Shown here one piece after another: positions 1 to 4,841 of a stretch of DNA of 22,709 nucleotides. The position numbers and the translations under genes are program-made. The stretch is from positions 717 through 23,425 of IMG/VR virus record IMGVR_UViG_3300033148_002604; one strand, 5' to 3'. Origin of the DNA: a virus. Under the pieces are notes generated by a model. It was not told where the DNA came from, searched no databases, and saw only the letters and a program-made list of their open reading frames with translations. How positions within the stretch are numbered: the first letter of the stretch is position 1; each line of letters begins with the position of its first letter.

Positions 1-184
1 AAATAATTGACGTCTCAATCATAATGTCAATATCATTGCCTGAGAGGTCAAAATCCAGTATCTCACAGGCTACAATAGCATGGCCTATGGTAGCTCGACC
101 GCAGGCAGCAATGATATTGCGTGATTCTGCCCGGGTAAACAGTGTGGTGTCCTCTAATATTTGACCTAATTTTTCAAATGTCAT
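1..184 (-). CDS. Small hypothetical protein, copy 1 of a duplicated gene (3' end cut by window edge)
   Basis: Reading right to left from an ATG at 184-182, 61 codons are open to the window edge. By comparison with the second copy (1646-1831) only the stop codon is missing. The start is supported by an AAGGAGAGG-type ribosome site just upstream. The protein begins MTFEKLGQIL and is mostly helical-looking, with a central RNIIAACGRATIGHAIVA stretch and an acidic, hydrophobic tail (FDLSGNDIDIMIE). It differs from copy 2 at six of 61 residues by eye. No family is recognised and no catalytic motif is visible. It sits at the downstream end of the visible minus-strand small-gene operon. Confidence 0.75.
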   Translation of the reverse strand, partial: MTFEKLGQILEDTTLFTRAESRNIIAACGRATIGHAIVACEILDFDLSGNDIDIMIETSII

Positions 185-223
185 TTACCCTCTCCTTTCG
201 CGCCCTATCTCTCAGGCACATGG

Positions 224-397
224 TTAATAGTCGTCCTCTCTCCCCCAACAGGTAGTGCAAATCTGATCAAACACACTACCTTCTGCACCACAATTAGGGC
301 AGACCCACCTATTGCCAGGGCAGTCTGTCCACCTGCACTCTCCGATGTTCGGGTCAATTTTTCGGCCGCAATCGGAACAAATCAATTCCTCTGTCAT
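224..397 (-). CDS. Small zinc-ribbon protein (57 aa)
   Basis: A 57-codon frame read from ATG 397-395 to TAA 226-224. It has eight cysteines: CSDC near residues 7-10, single Cys near 21 and 26, CPNC near 33-36 and CTTC near 47-50. Paired CxxC knuckles of this kind typically bind one or two zinc ions. A strong AAGGAGGAG ribosome site lies 7-8 bases upstream of the start. Its first 44 bases overlap the end of the upstream gene (354-716) in another frame, which fits translational coupling. Zinc-ribbon peptides of this size in phages are often small nucleic-acid- or protein-binding accessory factors, but no specific function can be assigned. Confidence 0.8.
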   Translation of the reverse strand: MTEELICSDCGRKIDPNIGECRWTDCPGNRWVCPNCGAEGSVFDQICTTCWGREDDY

Positions 398-716
398 TTT
401 TTTCTCCTCCTTCTCTTAGGTCAAGGGTCATGGTACCATGGCCCTGGTCAATAAATCCCACACGACTATACACTCGTCTGCGTGTAGGCCCCCTGCCGTC
501 CTCGCATGTGGGCTCGCACCAGAGGAAAGTCACCTTCCGCGAGGCGCACCACGTGAGGATACACTCCCACACGTGGCGGAGCTCGTTGAGATTGCCGTGT
601 CCGCGCCCTGACACAGCAGCAGAGCCACTGGTCAGAGGTTTAGAAAGCTCCACCTCACCCGTGGCATCAACATATGCCTCGATGTGGGTGGTCCGTAATC
701 TCAAAAAATTTTTCAT
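354..716 (-). CDS. GNAT-like small protein (putative acetyltransferase-related)
   Basis: 120 codons from ATG 716-714, with a modest AAGGATGAG ribosome site, starting just after the stop of the upstream gene. The central part resembles the C-terminal half of GNAT N-acetyltransferases: an RGHG stretch near residues 38-41 followed by a helix (acetyl-CoA pyrophosphate-loop-like), a strand KVTFLWCEP, and RRRVYSRVGF near residues 79-88, similar to the common R..Y.R.GF end motif, then a strand TMTLDL. The protein is short for a complete GNAT fold (usually about 140-160 residues), so it may be truncated, divergent or not enzymatic. The assignment is by pattern only. Other possibility: an unrelated small phage protein. 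Confidence 0.6.
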   Translation of the reverse strand: MKNFLRLRTTHIEAYVDATGEVELSKPLTSGSAAVSGRGHGNLNELRHVWECILTWCASRKVTFLWCEPTCEDGRGPTRRRVYSRVGFIDQGHGTMTLDLREGGEKNDRGIDLFRLRPKN

Positions 717-719
717 CTC

Positions 720-920
720 TCATCCTTGAAGTTGCAGTGGTTCAAATCCTTCTATGTCAGTTTTCAGATCAAATGCGAGATCCTCGTTACAATACATTTC
801 CCAGATACGATCTTTCAGATCGAAATCAGGGTCTCCATATTTATCCTGGATAGTTTCTATCAAATCATTGAGGTAGTTCCTGTGATCGTCCGGCATTTCT
901 GTCATGTCAAAAGTTTTCAT
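720..920 (-). CDS. Small acidic hypothetical protein (66 aa)
   Basis: ATG 920-918 is preferred to an in-frame start at 971 because AGGAGATAGGAAA lies directly in front of it. The upstream alternative would also overlap the preceding gene. The product starts MKTFDMTEMPDDHR and is strongly acidic (many Asp/Glu), with a probable helix around residues 10-27. No family recognised. It lies between two minus-strand small genes, with the next gene's ATG four bases beyond its TGA. Its ribosome-site leader is shared almost exactly with that of the 1319-1621 gene. Confidence 0.7.
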   Translation of the reverse strand: MKTFDMTEMPDDHRNYLNDLIETIQDKYGDPDFDLKDRIWEMYCNEDLAFDLKTDIEGFEPLQLQG

Positions 921-946
921 TTTCCTATCTCCTGTGTTTGGGGTTA
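914..946 (-). repeat. Shared leader repeat, copy A
   Basis: Bases 914-933 are identical to 1615-1634. The match continues, with a short indel, through a CCCCAAAC block (minus-strand sense). It covers the ribosome site AGGAGATAGGAAA and the ATG of the 720-920 gene. Confidence 0.7.
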
Positions 947-1101
947 TTGTGTAGCCAAATTTCTCGGCCATGCGCCTCTAAAAAGCCTGTATCTATCACA
1001 TTTTCCGGCTGTAATCCTAATAATTCGATTGCGAGTGCATGAATACAGGCATGGCTTTCATACACTTTTCCGGTATTGTCTTTTATCAGCAGTGTTGTCA
1101 T
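925..1101 (-). CDS. Small hypothetical protein (58 aa)
   Basis: 58 codons from ATG 1101-1099 to TAG 927-925, with GAGAGG at a good distance upstream. The product starts MTTLLIKDNTGKVYESH and ends HNNPKHRR. The N-terminal part looks like a beta hairpin and is followed by a short helix (HALAIELLGL). No recognised family. Its last codons overlap the leader and ribosome site of the next gene (start 920), as expected for a compact operon. It is below the usual length cut-off and easily missed. Confidence 0.65.
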   Translation of the reverse strand: MTTLLIKDNTGKVYESHACIHALAIELLGLQPENVIDTGFLEAHGREIWLHNNPKHRR

Positions 1102-1148
1102 CGTTTAACCTCTCAGTCCGGCCTGCTACGTGAGTAAGCCGATATTTA

Positions 1149-1322
1149 TCACAGTCTCACCGAAATTCTTTCGCCTTGGTAATTTGTAATTATAAGCCAA
1201 GGCAACCCATTATGATATACTTCCGCGATCTCATACTCCGTAAATATGACATCCTCTATAAATCGCTGAAAATCATAGCCTATTTTGTAACCATGCCCCT
1301 TTTTAACTGCTATGGGTTTCAT
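1149..1322 (-). CDS. Small hypothetical protein (57 aa)
   Basis: 57 codons from ATG 1322-1320 to TGA 1151-1149. The start overlaps the stop of the upstream gene as ATGA, and a GGGAGAGATGAGAG ribosome-site region precedes it. The product (MKPIAVKKGHGYKIGYDFQR...) has a basic N-terminus and an alternating hydrophobic C-terminal half ending PWLIITNYQGERISVRL that looks like beta strands. Function unknown. The ATGA junction and operon position argue that it is real despite its size. Confidence 0.65.
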   Translation of the reverse strand: MKPIAVKKGHGYKIGYDFQRFIEDVIFTEYEIAEVYHNGLPWLIITNYQGERISVRL

Positions 1323-1621
1323 CTCTCATCTCTCCCGTTTCTCTCTTCCTCCCATTCTAATATGTTATACGCCATGGTAATGGGCAAACCATCTTCATTC
1401 AGGGCCATTGTAATAGCCCTGATCATCAATCTCCGTTCTCTCTCCGTCGTGTCATAAAAACTACGACGAGAGAGATACAGTTTAGGGTTGTCCCCATCTT
1501 GCTCTCCACCGTAGCCGCTCCCTACATCGACCCACGATCCATTTGCCCATATTGCTATACGATCCCAACCCTCGGTCTCGAATAACTTTTTCAGTCGTCC
1601 AACTGCTTTTATTTTTTTCAT
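1319..1621 (-). CDS. Hypothetical protein (100 aa)
   Basis: 100 codons from ATG 1621-1619, preceded by AAGGAGATAGGAAA. The product starts MKKIKAVGRLKKLFE and has a Gly-rich middle (SGYGGEQDGD), then SRRSFYDTTERERRLMIRAITMAL, a likely amphipathic helix, and a charged tail. No family or motif recognised. It overlaps the following gene by the ATGA junction at 1319-1322. It is the largest of the small proteins in the operon after the GNAT-like one. Confidence 0.7.
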   Translation of the reverse strand: MKKIKAVGRLKKLFETEGWDRIAIWANGSWVDVGSGYGGEQDGDNPKLYLSRRSFYDTTERERRLMIRAITMALNEDGLPITMAYNILEWEEERNGRDER

Positions 1622-1648
1622 TTTCCTATCTCCTTTCGTTTGGGGTTA
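1615..1648 (-). repeat. Shared leader repeat, copy B
   Basis: Partner of the block at 914-946. It holds the ribosome site and first codons (MK) of the 1319-1621 gene. The two genes it serves are not otherwise visibly related, so the leader has been duplicated or retained independently of the coding sequence. Confidence 0.7.
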
Positions 1649-1831
1649 AATAATTGACGTCTCAATCATAATGTCAATATCATTGCCTGAGAGGTCAAAA
1701 TTCAGTATCTCACAGGCCACAATAGCATGGCCTATGGTAGCTCGACCGCAGGTAGCAATGATATTTCGGCATTCTGCCCGGGTAAATAACGTAGTGTTGA
1801 GTAATATTTGGGTGAGTTTTTCAAATGTCAT
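1646..1831 (-). CDS. Small hypothetical protein, copy 2 of a duplicated gene (61 aa)
   Basis: 61 codons from ATG 1831-1829 to TAA 1648-1646. GGGAGG lies seven bases upstream of this ATG, so it is preferred to a TTG two codons earlier. The product MTFEKLTQIL... is the paralogue of the gene at 1-184. The coding regions are about 90% identical by eye, with most differences in the first third of the gene. It is the first gene of the minus-strand operon and adjoins the divergent control region. No recognised domain. Confidence 0.75.
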   Translation of the reverse strand: MTFEKLTQILLNTTLFTRAECRNIIATCGRATIGHAIVACEILNFDLSGNDIDIMIETSII

Positions 1832-2012
1832 TTTCAATCCTCCCTTTTTTGATTTTGTGTTTTGCTGTCAATTTATACCCTGCATTTGGCGTGCCAAAAC
1901 TCTCAAAAAATAAATAAATCGCGCAAGTGTCTGTTTTCAGGCGATTATAAGCCTTACAGTTCAATAAATGAACATCTTATGGCTAAATAGACATATCAAA
2001 ATATTGACTCAA

Positions 2013-2086
2013 AATTGTCATAACAATATCAATAGGTTATAAAAAAAGCATAGCATAAGATATTGATATAATTAATGATGACAATT
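2013..2086. repeat. Inverted repeat of two paired boxes (operator-like)
   Basis: The left arm carries AATTGTCAT (2013-2021) and ATATCAATA (2026-2034). The right arm carries their reverse complements in mirrored order, TATTGATAT (2061-2069) and ATGACAATT (2078-2086). The box spacing differs between arms (4 versus 8 bases) and the arms are separated by about 26 bases, so this looks more like paired protein-binding sites than an RNA hairpin. A further AATTGTCA lies at 2686-2693, before the next gene. Confidence 0.6.
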
Positions 2087-2097
2087 TACGGAAAAGC

Positions 2098-2125
2098 TTG
2101 ACAAAATTTGTCAGTGATATATAAT
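2098..2125 (+). promoter_or_regulatory. Sigma-70-type promoter for the nuclease-Fis gene
   Basis: TTGACA at 2098-2103, a 16-base spacer, and TATAAT at 2120-2125, both exact consensus hexamers. A 13-base palindrome GACAAAATTTGTC (2100-2112) overlaps the -35 and spacer, a usual place for a repressor site. The expected transcript starts near 2132, and a ribosome site AAAAGGAGG precedes the ATG at 2151. Confidence 0.75.
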
Positions 2126-2150
2126 TAGGTATCAAAAGGAGGAAAATATC

Positions 2151-2687
2151 ATGGATATTAAAAAGTCAGGCATAGAGTTTGAGAAAAAGATAAAAAAACT
2201 TTTAAAACATGAAGGATATGAAGTACTTAAAAATGGTTGGCCTGATTATTTAGTAAAGGATAAAGAAGGTATCTTATGGTTCATGGAGATAAAAGCCCTT
2301 CACAGTCATCTTAGGAAAGCACAAAAACAAATGTTAAAGACATTAACTGATGCTGATTTAAATGTGCTGGTAGTTTCCGAAAACAAGCTGTCTGCCCCCC
2401 GGGAATGGATAAAGGCAAAAAATTATACATTAGGTGATATTCAAGATGATAAAATAGAGCCTTCAATCGATAGAATAATAGGATACATTCAAAAAGTAAC
2501 AGATATTTTACCTCAAAAGGCTAAAGGGAAACTTGATCTTGAAGCTATTCTTAATGAGATAGAGACAACAATCCTAAAGGAAAGTTTAATAGAATGTAAA
2601 GGGGATAAACGAATGGCCGCTAAGCTACTAAATATTAGTAGTCGGTCTTTACGTTACAGAATTAATAAATTAGGGATTGAAGGATAA
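2151..2687 (+). CDS. VRR-NUC-like nuclease fused to a Fis-type HTH domain
   Basis: 178 codons with a strong AAAAGGAGG ribosome site. Residues 1-75 look like a PD-(D/E)xK nuclease of the VRR-NUC/Holliday-resolvase-like type: helix with E9/E11, GWPDYL with D32, FMEIKA with E46 and K48, and a helix containing Q58/Q60. The key acidic residues and lysine are all present, so the domain appears catalytically competent. A linker (about 80-125) leads to a C-terminal region (about 130-176) with KGDKRMAAKLLNISSRSLRY, a clear Fis/HTH_8-type DNA-binding motif as found at the end of sigma-54 activators. It has its own consensus promoter with an overlapping palindrome, so autoregulation is plausible. The domain calls rest on motif reading; the role (regulator, recombination nuclease, host takeover) is inference. 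Confidence 0.75.
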   Translation: MDIKKSGIEFEKKIKKLLKHEGYEVLKNGWPDYLVKDKEGILWFMEIKALHSHLRKAQKQMLKTLTDADLNVLVVSENKLSAPREWIKAKNYTLGDIQDDKIEPSIDRIIGYIQKVTDILPQKAKGKLDLEAILNEIETTILKESLIECKGDKRMAAKLLNISSRSLRYRINKLGIEG

Positions 2688-2717
2688 TTGTCACTAAGAT
2701 TATTGTAAATTTTTTCC

Positions 2718-2747
2718 TTGACATCCCTGTATTCCCTCTGATACCAT
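2718..2747 (+). promoter_or_regulatory. Putative promoter for the replication-type HTH gene
   Basis: Exact TTGACA at 2718-2723, 18-base spacer, TACCAT (4 of 6) at 2742-2747. The expected start of transcription falls at or just before the ATG at 2756, and no Shine-Dalgarno sequence precedes that ATG. The mRNA would be leaderless or nearly so. Confidence 0.4.
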
Positions 2748-2755
2748 ACTGGGCC

Positions 2756-3235
2756 ATGATATTCAAAATTAAGAAAATTAACCCACCCTATACTCAAATC
2801 CACAACAACATCATCGACAACCCAGGCCTGTCCGGCAAGGCTAAATGGATATTGATATATCTCCTAAGCAAGCCTGCTGACTGGCAAGTGTATGAGCTGG
2901 ATGTTGAAAACCATTGTACCGACGGTCGTGACTCGATCCGCACCGGGATAAATGAGTTAATTAAAGCCGGGTATATCAAGCGTGATAAGCAACGTGATGA
3001 AATAACAGGACAATTTAAAGGGTATGAGTATGAAGTGCATGAACTTCCTATTAAATCAGGTATTTCCACCGAGAACGGATTATCCGACCTCGGGAAATCA
3101 GACATTAGTAATACTAAAAGAACTAAGGACGAAATATCACGAGATAAAGAACTAAACCATTTAGAGAAAAGAAAGACCGAAGAAGAACTCTGGGATGAAA
3201 TGAATAAGACCGGATACGGTATCACTAAGCATTAA
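2756..3235 (+). CDS. Winged-helix replication-type phage protein
   Basis: 159 codons. Residues 1-100 match the pattern of phage replication-initiator-like winged-helix proteins: FKIKKINPPYTQIHNNIIDN, then LSGKAKWILIYLLSKPADW, and a second half with GRDSIRTGINELIKAGYIKR (recognition helix plus wing) followed by a YEYEV strand. The C-terminal 60 residues are polar, low-complexity and highly charged, ending with an ELWDEMNKTGYG patch that could be a protein-interaction tail. In related phages such proteins precede helicase or loader genes or act as DNA-binding replication accessory proteins. Here the next gene is a probable small terminase. No ribosome site is visible, so start choice rests on length and the conserved N-terminus. 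Confidence 0.7.
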   Translation: MIFKIKKINPPYTQIHNNIIDNPGLSGKAKWILIYLLSKPADWQVYELDVENHCTDGRDSIRTGINELIKAGYIKRDKQRDEITGQFKGYEYEVHELPIKSGISTENGLSDLGKSDISNTKRTKDEISRDKELNHLEKRKTEEELWDEMNKTGYGITKH

Positions 3236-3245
3236 ATATTAACAC

Positions 3246-3272
3246 TTGACATATAGATCAGAGTAGGATAAG
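3246..3272 (+). promoter_or_regulatory. Possible promoter for the small terminase gene (weak)
   Basis: Exact TTGACA at 3246-3251 followed at 15 bases by GATAAG (4 of 6). It stands 35 bases before the ATG at 3281, again placing a transcript start close to the start codon. An AGGA lies 12 bases before the ATG, a poor ribosome site. Confidence 0.3.
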
Positions 3273-3280
3273 AGAATCTT

Positions 3281-3715
3281 ATGGCTAATAATAACCTATC
3301 AGAAAATCTTATAAATCCTCATAATATATTACCTGACGTTATAGATGAATTCGTTGTTACTGATAATGATCGCATGGCTTTCCTAAGTCTGTTTAGGGGC
3401 GTTAGACAGGTTGATATTGCTAAACAATTTGGTGTGCATCAGTCTCGGGTGTCTCAGATAGTGCAGGCATATAGGGATAATGAGCGATTACATAAACGTG
3501 TTAATAAATTATGGGGTAATAATACCTCTATTGAGGCACGTAAGCAAGCATTAGATATAATTGACAGTATTAAGCCTGACAAAGTCCCCCCTCAGAGCAA
3601 AGCTATGTCAGCTGGTATCCTAATCGACAAGGCAAGGCTATTAGATGGCGAGACTATAGAGCAAGGTGATGTCAATATACAGGTCAATGTGATTAATTAT
3701 AATAGGTTAGATTGA
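3281..3715 (+). CDS. Probable small terminase subunit (HTH protein)
   Basis: 144 codons. Residues about 46-70 form a helix-turn-helix (RQVDIAKQFGVHQSRVSQIV), and the later segment KAMSAGILIDKARLLDGE is the pattern seen in many phage small terminases just before the C-terminus. In those phages the small subunit recognises the packaging site and stimulates the large subunit. Position, upstream of the large terminase on the same strand with a non-coding gap nearby, agrees. It could instead be a sigma-like or transcriptional regulator, since three small genes separate it from the large subunit. Confidence 0.65.
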   Translation: MANNNLSENLINPHNILPDVIDEFVVTDNDRMAFLSLFRGVRQVDIAKQFGVHQSRVSQIVQAYRDNERLHKRVNKLWGNNTSIEARKQALDIIDSIKPDKVPPQSKAMSAGILIDKARLLDGETIEQGDVNIQVNVINYNRLD

Positions 3716-3946
3716 GTATAACTATGTGGCCCTTATATCAAAACTGACATGTTATTATTCTAAGTGGTTGATGTTAGGGTAGATATAAGATCGTAGTCAT
3801 ATAATATATATTATGTAAACTACTGAGGGGTGATTCATTTAAGCATGCTTATTTCCTATACAGACCCCCACCCCCGCTGAGGGAAGGCCCCCATATAATA
3901 TATATCTCACCGTATTTAGTTGGAGGTAAAATAAAAAGGAGTCCTA
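3716..3946. other. Non-coding gap with palindromes, direct repeat and C-rich island
   Basis: No ORF of useful size is present. Visible elements are an AT palindrome ATAATATATATTAT at 3801-3814; a 14-base direct repeat CATATAATATATAT at 3798-3811 and 3892-3905; a 10-base palindrome AAGCATGCTT at 3841-3850; and a C-rich island at about 3864-3893 (runs of five C twice, then GAGGG, then five C), unusual in this AT-rich sequence. Each copy of the direct repeat contains TATAAT but lacks a recognisable -35. Lying between the small and large terminase genes, it could hold the packaging site, an origin or phage-specific promoters; none is proven. Confidence 0.55.
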
Positions 3947-4168
3947 ATGTACAATGCCCATATTATTGAGAAATACCGCAAGATACAGGCTGAATTGAAG
4001 GCTATTTATTCTAAGTTAAGCGAGCTGGAAACGAGGGAAAGGGATTTAAAGCAGGATCTTCAATTATTAAGAGATGCATATCCAAGGACATCGGAGTTAA
4101 TTGAAGAGAATTTCTATGATGCTGCTCCGGGGATGAAGGTTGGGTTATCTATTGATGAGGAATCATGA
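3947..4168 (+). CDS. Small coiled-coil protein (73 aa)
   Basis: 73 codons preceded by AAAAAGGAG at a good distance. Residues about 5-50 (AHIIEKYRKIQAELKAIYSK..., continuing LSELETRERDLKQDLQLL) have a heptad-like pattern of Leu/Ile and charged residues, predicting one long coiled coil. The tail is acidic. No family recognised. It opens a run of three small genes leading into the large terminase, and could be a packaging or regulatory accessory protein. Confidence 0.7.
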   Translation: MYNAHIIEKYRKIQAELKAIYSKLSELETRERDLKQDLQLLRDAYPRTSELIEENFYDAAPGMKVGLSIDEES

Positions 4169-4189
4169 AATAAAAGGGAGGCATAATAG

Positions 4190-4360
4190 ATGGTAGATAG
4201 AGAGAGTGATACATATATATGTGCTTATTGCGGTAAGACTTATGGATATGCTCAGACGGAAGAAGAAGCCCAGGTAGAATTGAAAGAGAATTTTGGTGAT
4301 TTTCCTATATCGGAGTGTTCGGTTGTCTGTGATGATTGTTATAAGAAGATGGGGTTTTAA
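4190..4360 (+). CDS. Small zinc-finger protein (56 aa)
   Basis: 56 codons from ATG 4190 to TAA 4358-4360, with AGGGAGG upstream. CAYC near residues 10-13 and CSVVCDDC near 43-50 provide a four-to-five-cysteine zinc site, separated by an acidic helix (QTEEEAQVELKENFGD). It resembles generic phage zinc-finger peptides in size and layout but no named family can be given. It lies 21 bases after the coiled-coil gene and appears co-transcribed with it. Confidence 0.7.
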   Translation: MVDRESDTYICAYCGKTYGYAQTEEEAQVELKENFGDFPISECSVVCDDCYKKMGF

Positions 4361-4374
4361 TTCCATGTGAAACA
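4361..4374 (-). promoter_or_regulatory. Half-site resembling parS
   Basis: Read on the minus strand, the start TGTTTCACATG is identical to the first 11 bases of the palindrome at 6831-6846; the other half is degenerate. No T-run follows, so it is not a terminator. Confidence 0.3.
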
Positions 4375-4426
4375 AAAGGAATACTGTCCCTATTAATTTA
4401 AATGGACTGAGTTAGGTTGAGTTATA

Positions 4427-4840
4427 ATGGATATATTAGATGAGTTAACAGATGCTATCCAAGATTTTAGTAGAAGTCATGGGTATGAGCCTGAGAAGAT
4501 TGAATTAAGTTCTAAGAAGTGGAAAACATTTACAAATGAGGTTTGCGGTATAGTTGCAGAATCTTCTCATTTTGCTATAAACACGTTTCGAGGCATTCCT
4601 ATTGAAGAAGTTAAAGGCCGTGGGGAAGCTAATTCTATTGTGCTTGTTCCTCCAGCGAGATACAGGTATTTTTTCTCTGAGGCAAGTAGAAAGTCAAATA
4701 TCTGTGCTACTGAGATTGTAGAACGCCACCGTGAGCTTTATGGTGTTCCTTTTTGGATGGATAAGGGAGCGATTTTAACTGACAATGAAGTTGAAAACAA
4801 AAGAACCATCCAAGCCTATGAGAGGGGCTGGTGTTTATGA
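4427..4840 (+). CDS. Conserved-looking hypothetical protein upstream of terminase (137 aa)
   Basis: 137 codons; only a weak AGGTTGAG-type ribosome site. The first part (MDILDELTDAIQDFSRSHGY) is helical. The middle has PEKIELSSKKWKTF and FRGIPIEEV, a pattern met in short phage proteins that handle a mixed alpha/beta fold. The C-terminal part contains PPARYRYFF and ERHRELYGVPFWMD. No enzymatic motif is evident and the function is unknown. Its end overlaps possible upstream starts of the large terminase, so the two are probably translated together. Confidence 0.65.
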   Translation: MDILDELTDAIQDFSRSHGYEPEKIELSSKKWKTFTNEVCGIVAESSHFAINTFRGIPIEEVKGRGEANSIVLVPPARYRYFFSEASRKSNICATEIVERHRELYGVPFWMDKGAILTDNEVENKRTIQAYERGWCL

Positions 4841-4841
4841 C

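Larger units (their letters stand above)
1832..2150. promoter_or_regulatory. Divergent control region between minus- and plus-strand operons
   Basis: This gap of about 320 bases is AT-rich and contains no credible gene on either strand. Visible elements are a TTTGGC-GT-GCCAAA palindrome at 1885-1898; an ATTATA at 1944-1949 that reads TATAAT on the minus strand with only a poor -35 (TTCATT) at the right spacing; a long imperfect inverted repeat at 2013-2086; and a strong rightward promoter at 2098-2125. The architecture is that of a phage genetic switch or early divergent promoter region. Which protein binds it is not shown by the sequence; the HTH protein encoded at 2151 is an obvious candidate. 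Confidence 0.65.

Noticed and set aside
726-1133. Plus-strand frame of 135 codons
   Set aside because: Antisense shadow of two minus-strand genes with good ribosome sites; composition is unlike a real protein.
3891-3905. TATAAT at 3894-3899 as a promoter -10
   Set aside because: The expected -35 region is C-rich and unlike TTGACA; kept only as part of the direct repeat.
4163-4375. Minus-strand frame of 70 codons beginning MFHMEL
   Set aside because: It is antisense to the zinc-finger gene at 4190-4360, which has a better ribosome site and Cys pattern; the start again falls in the parS-like half-site.
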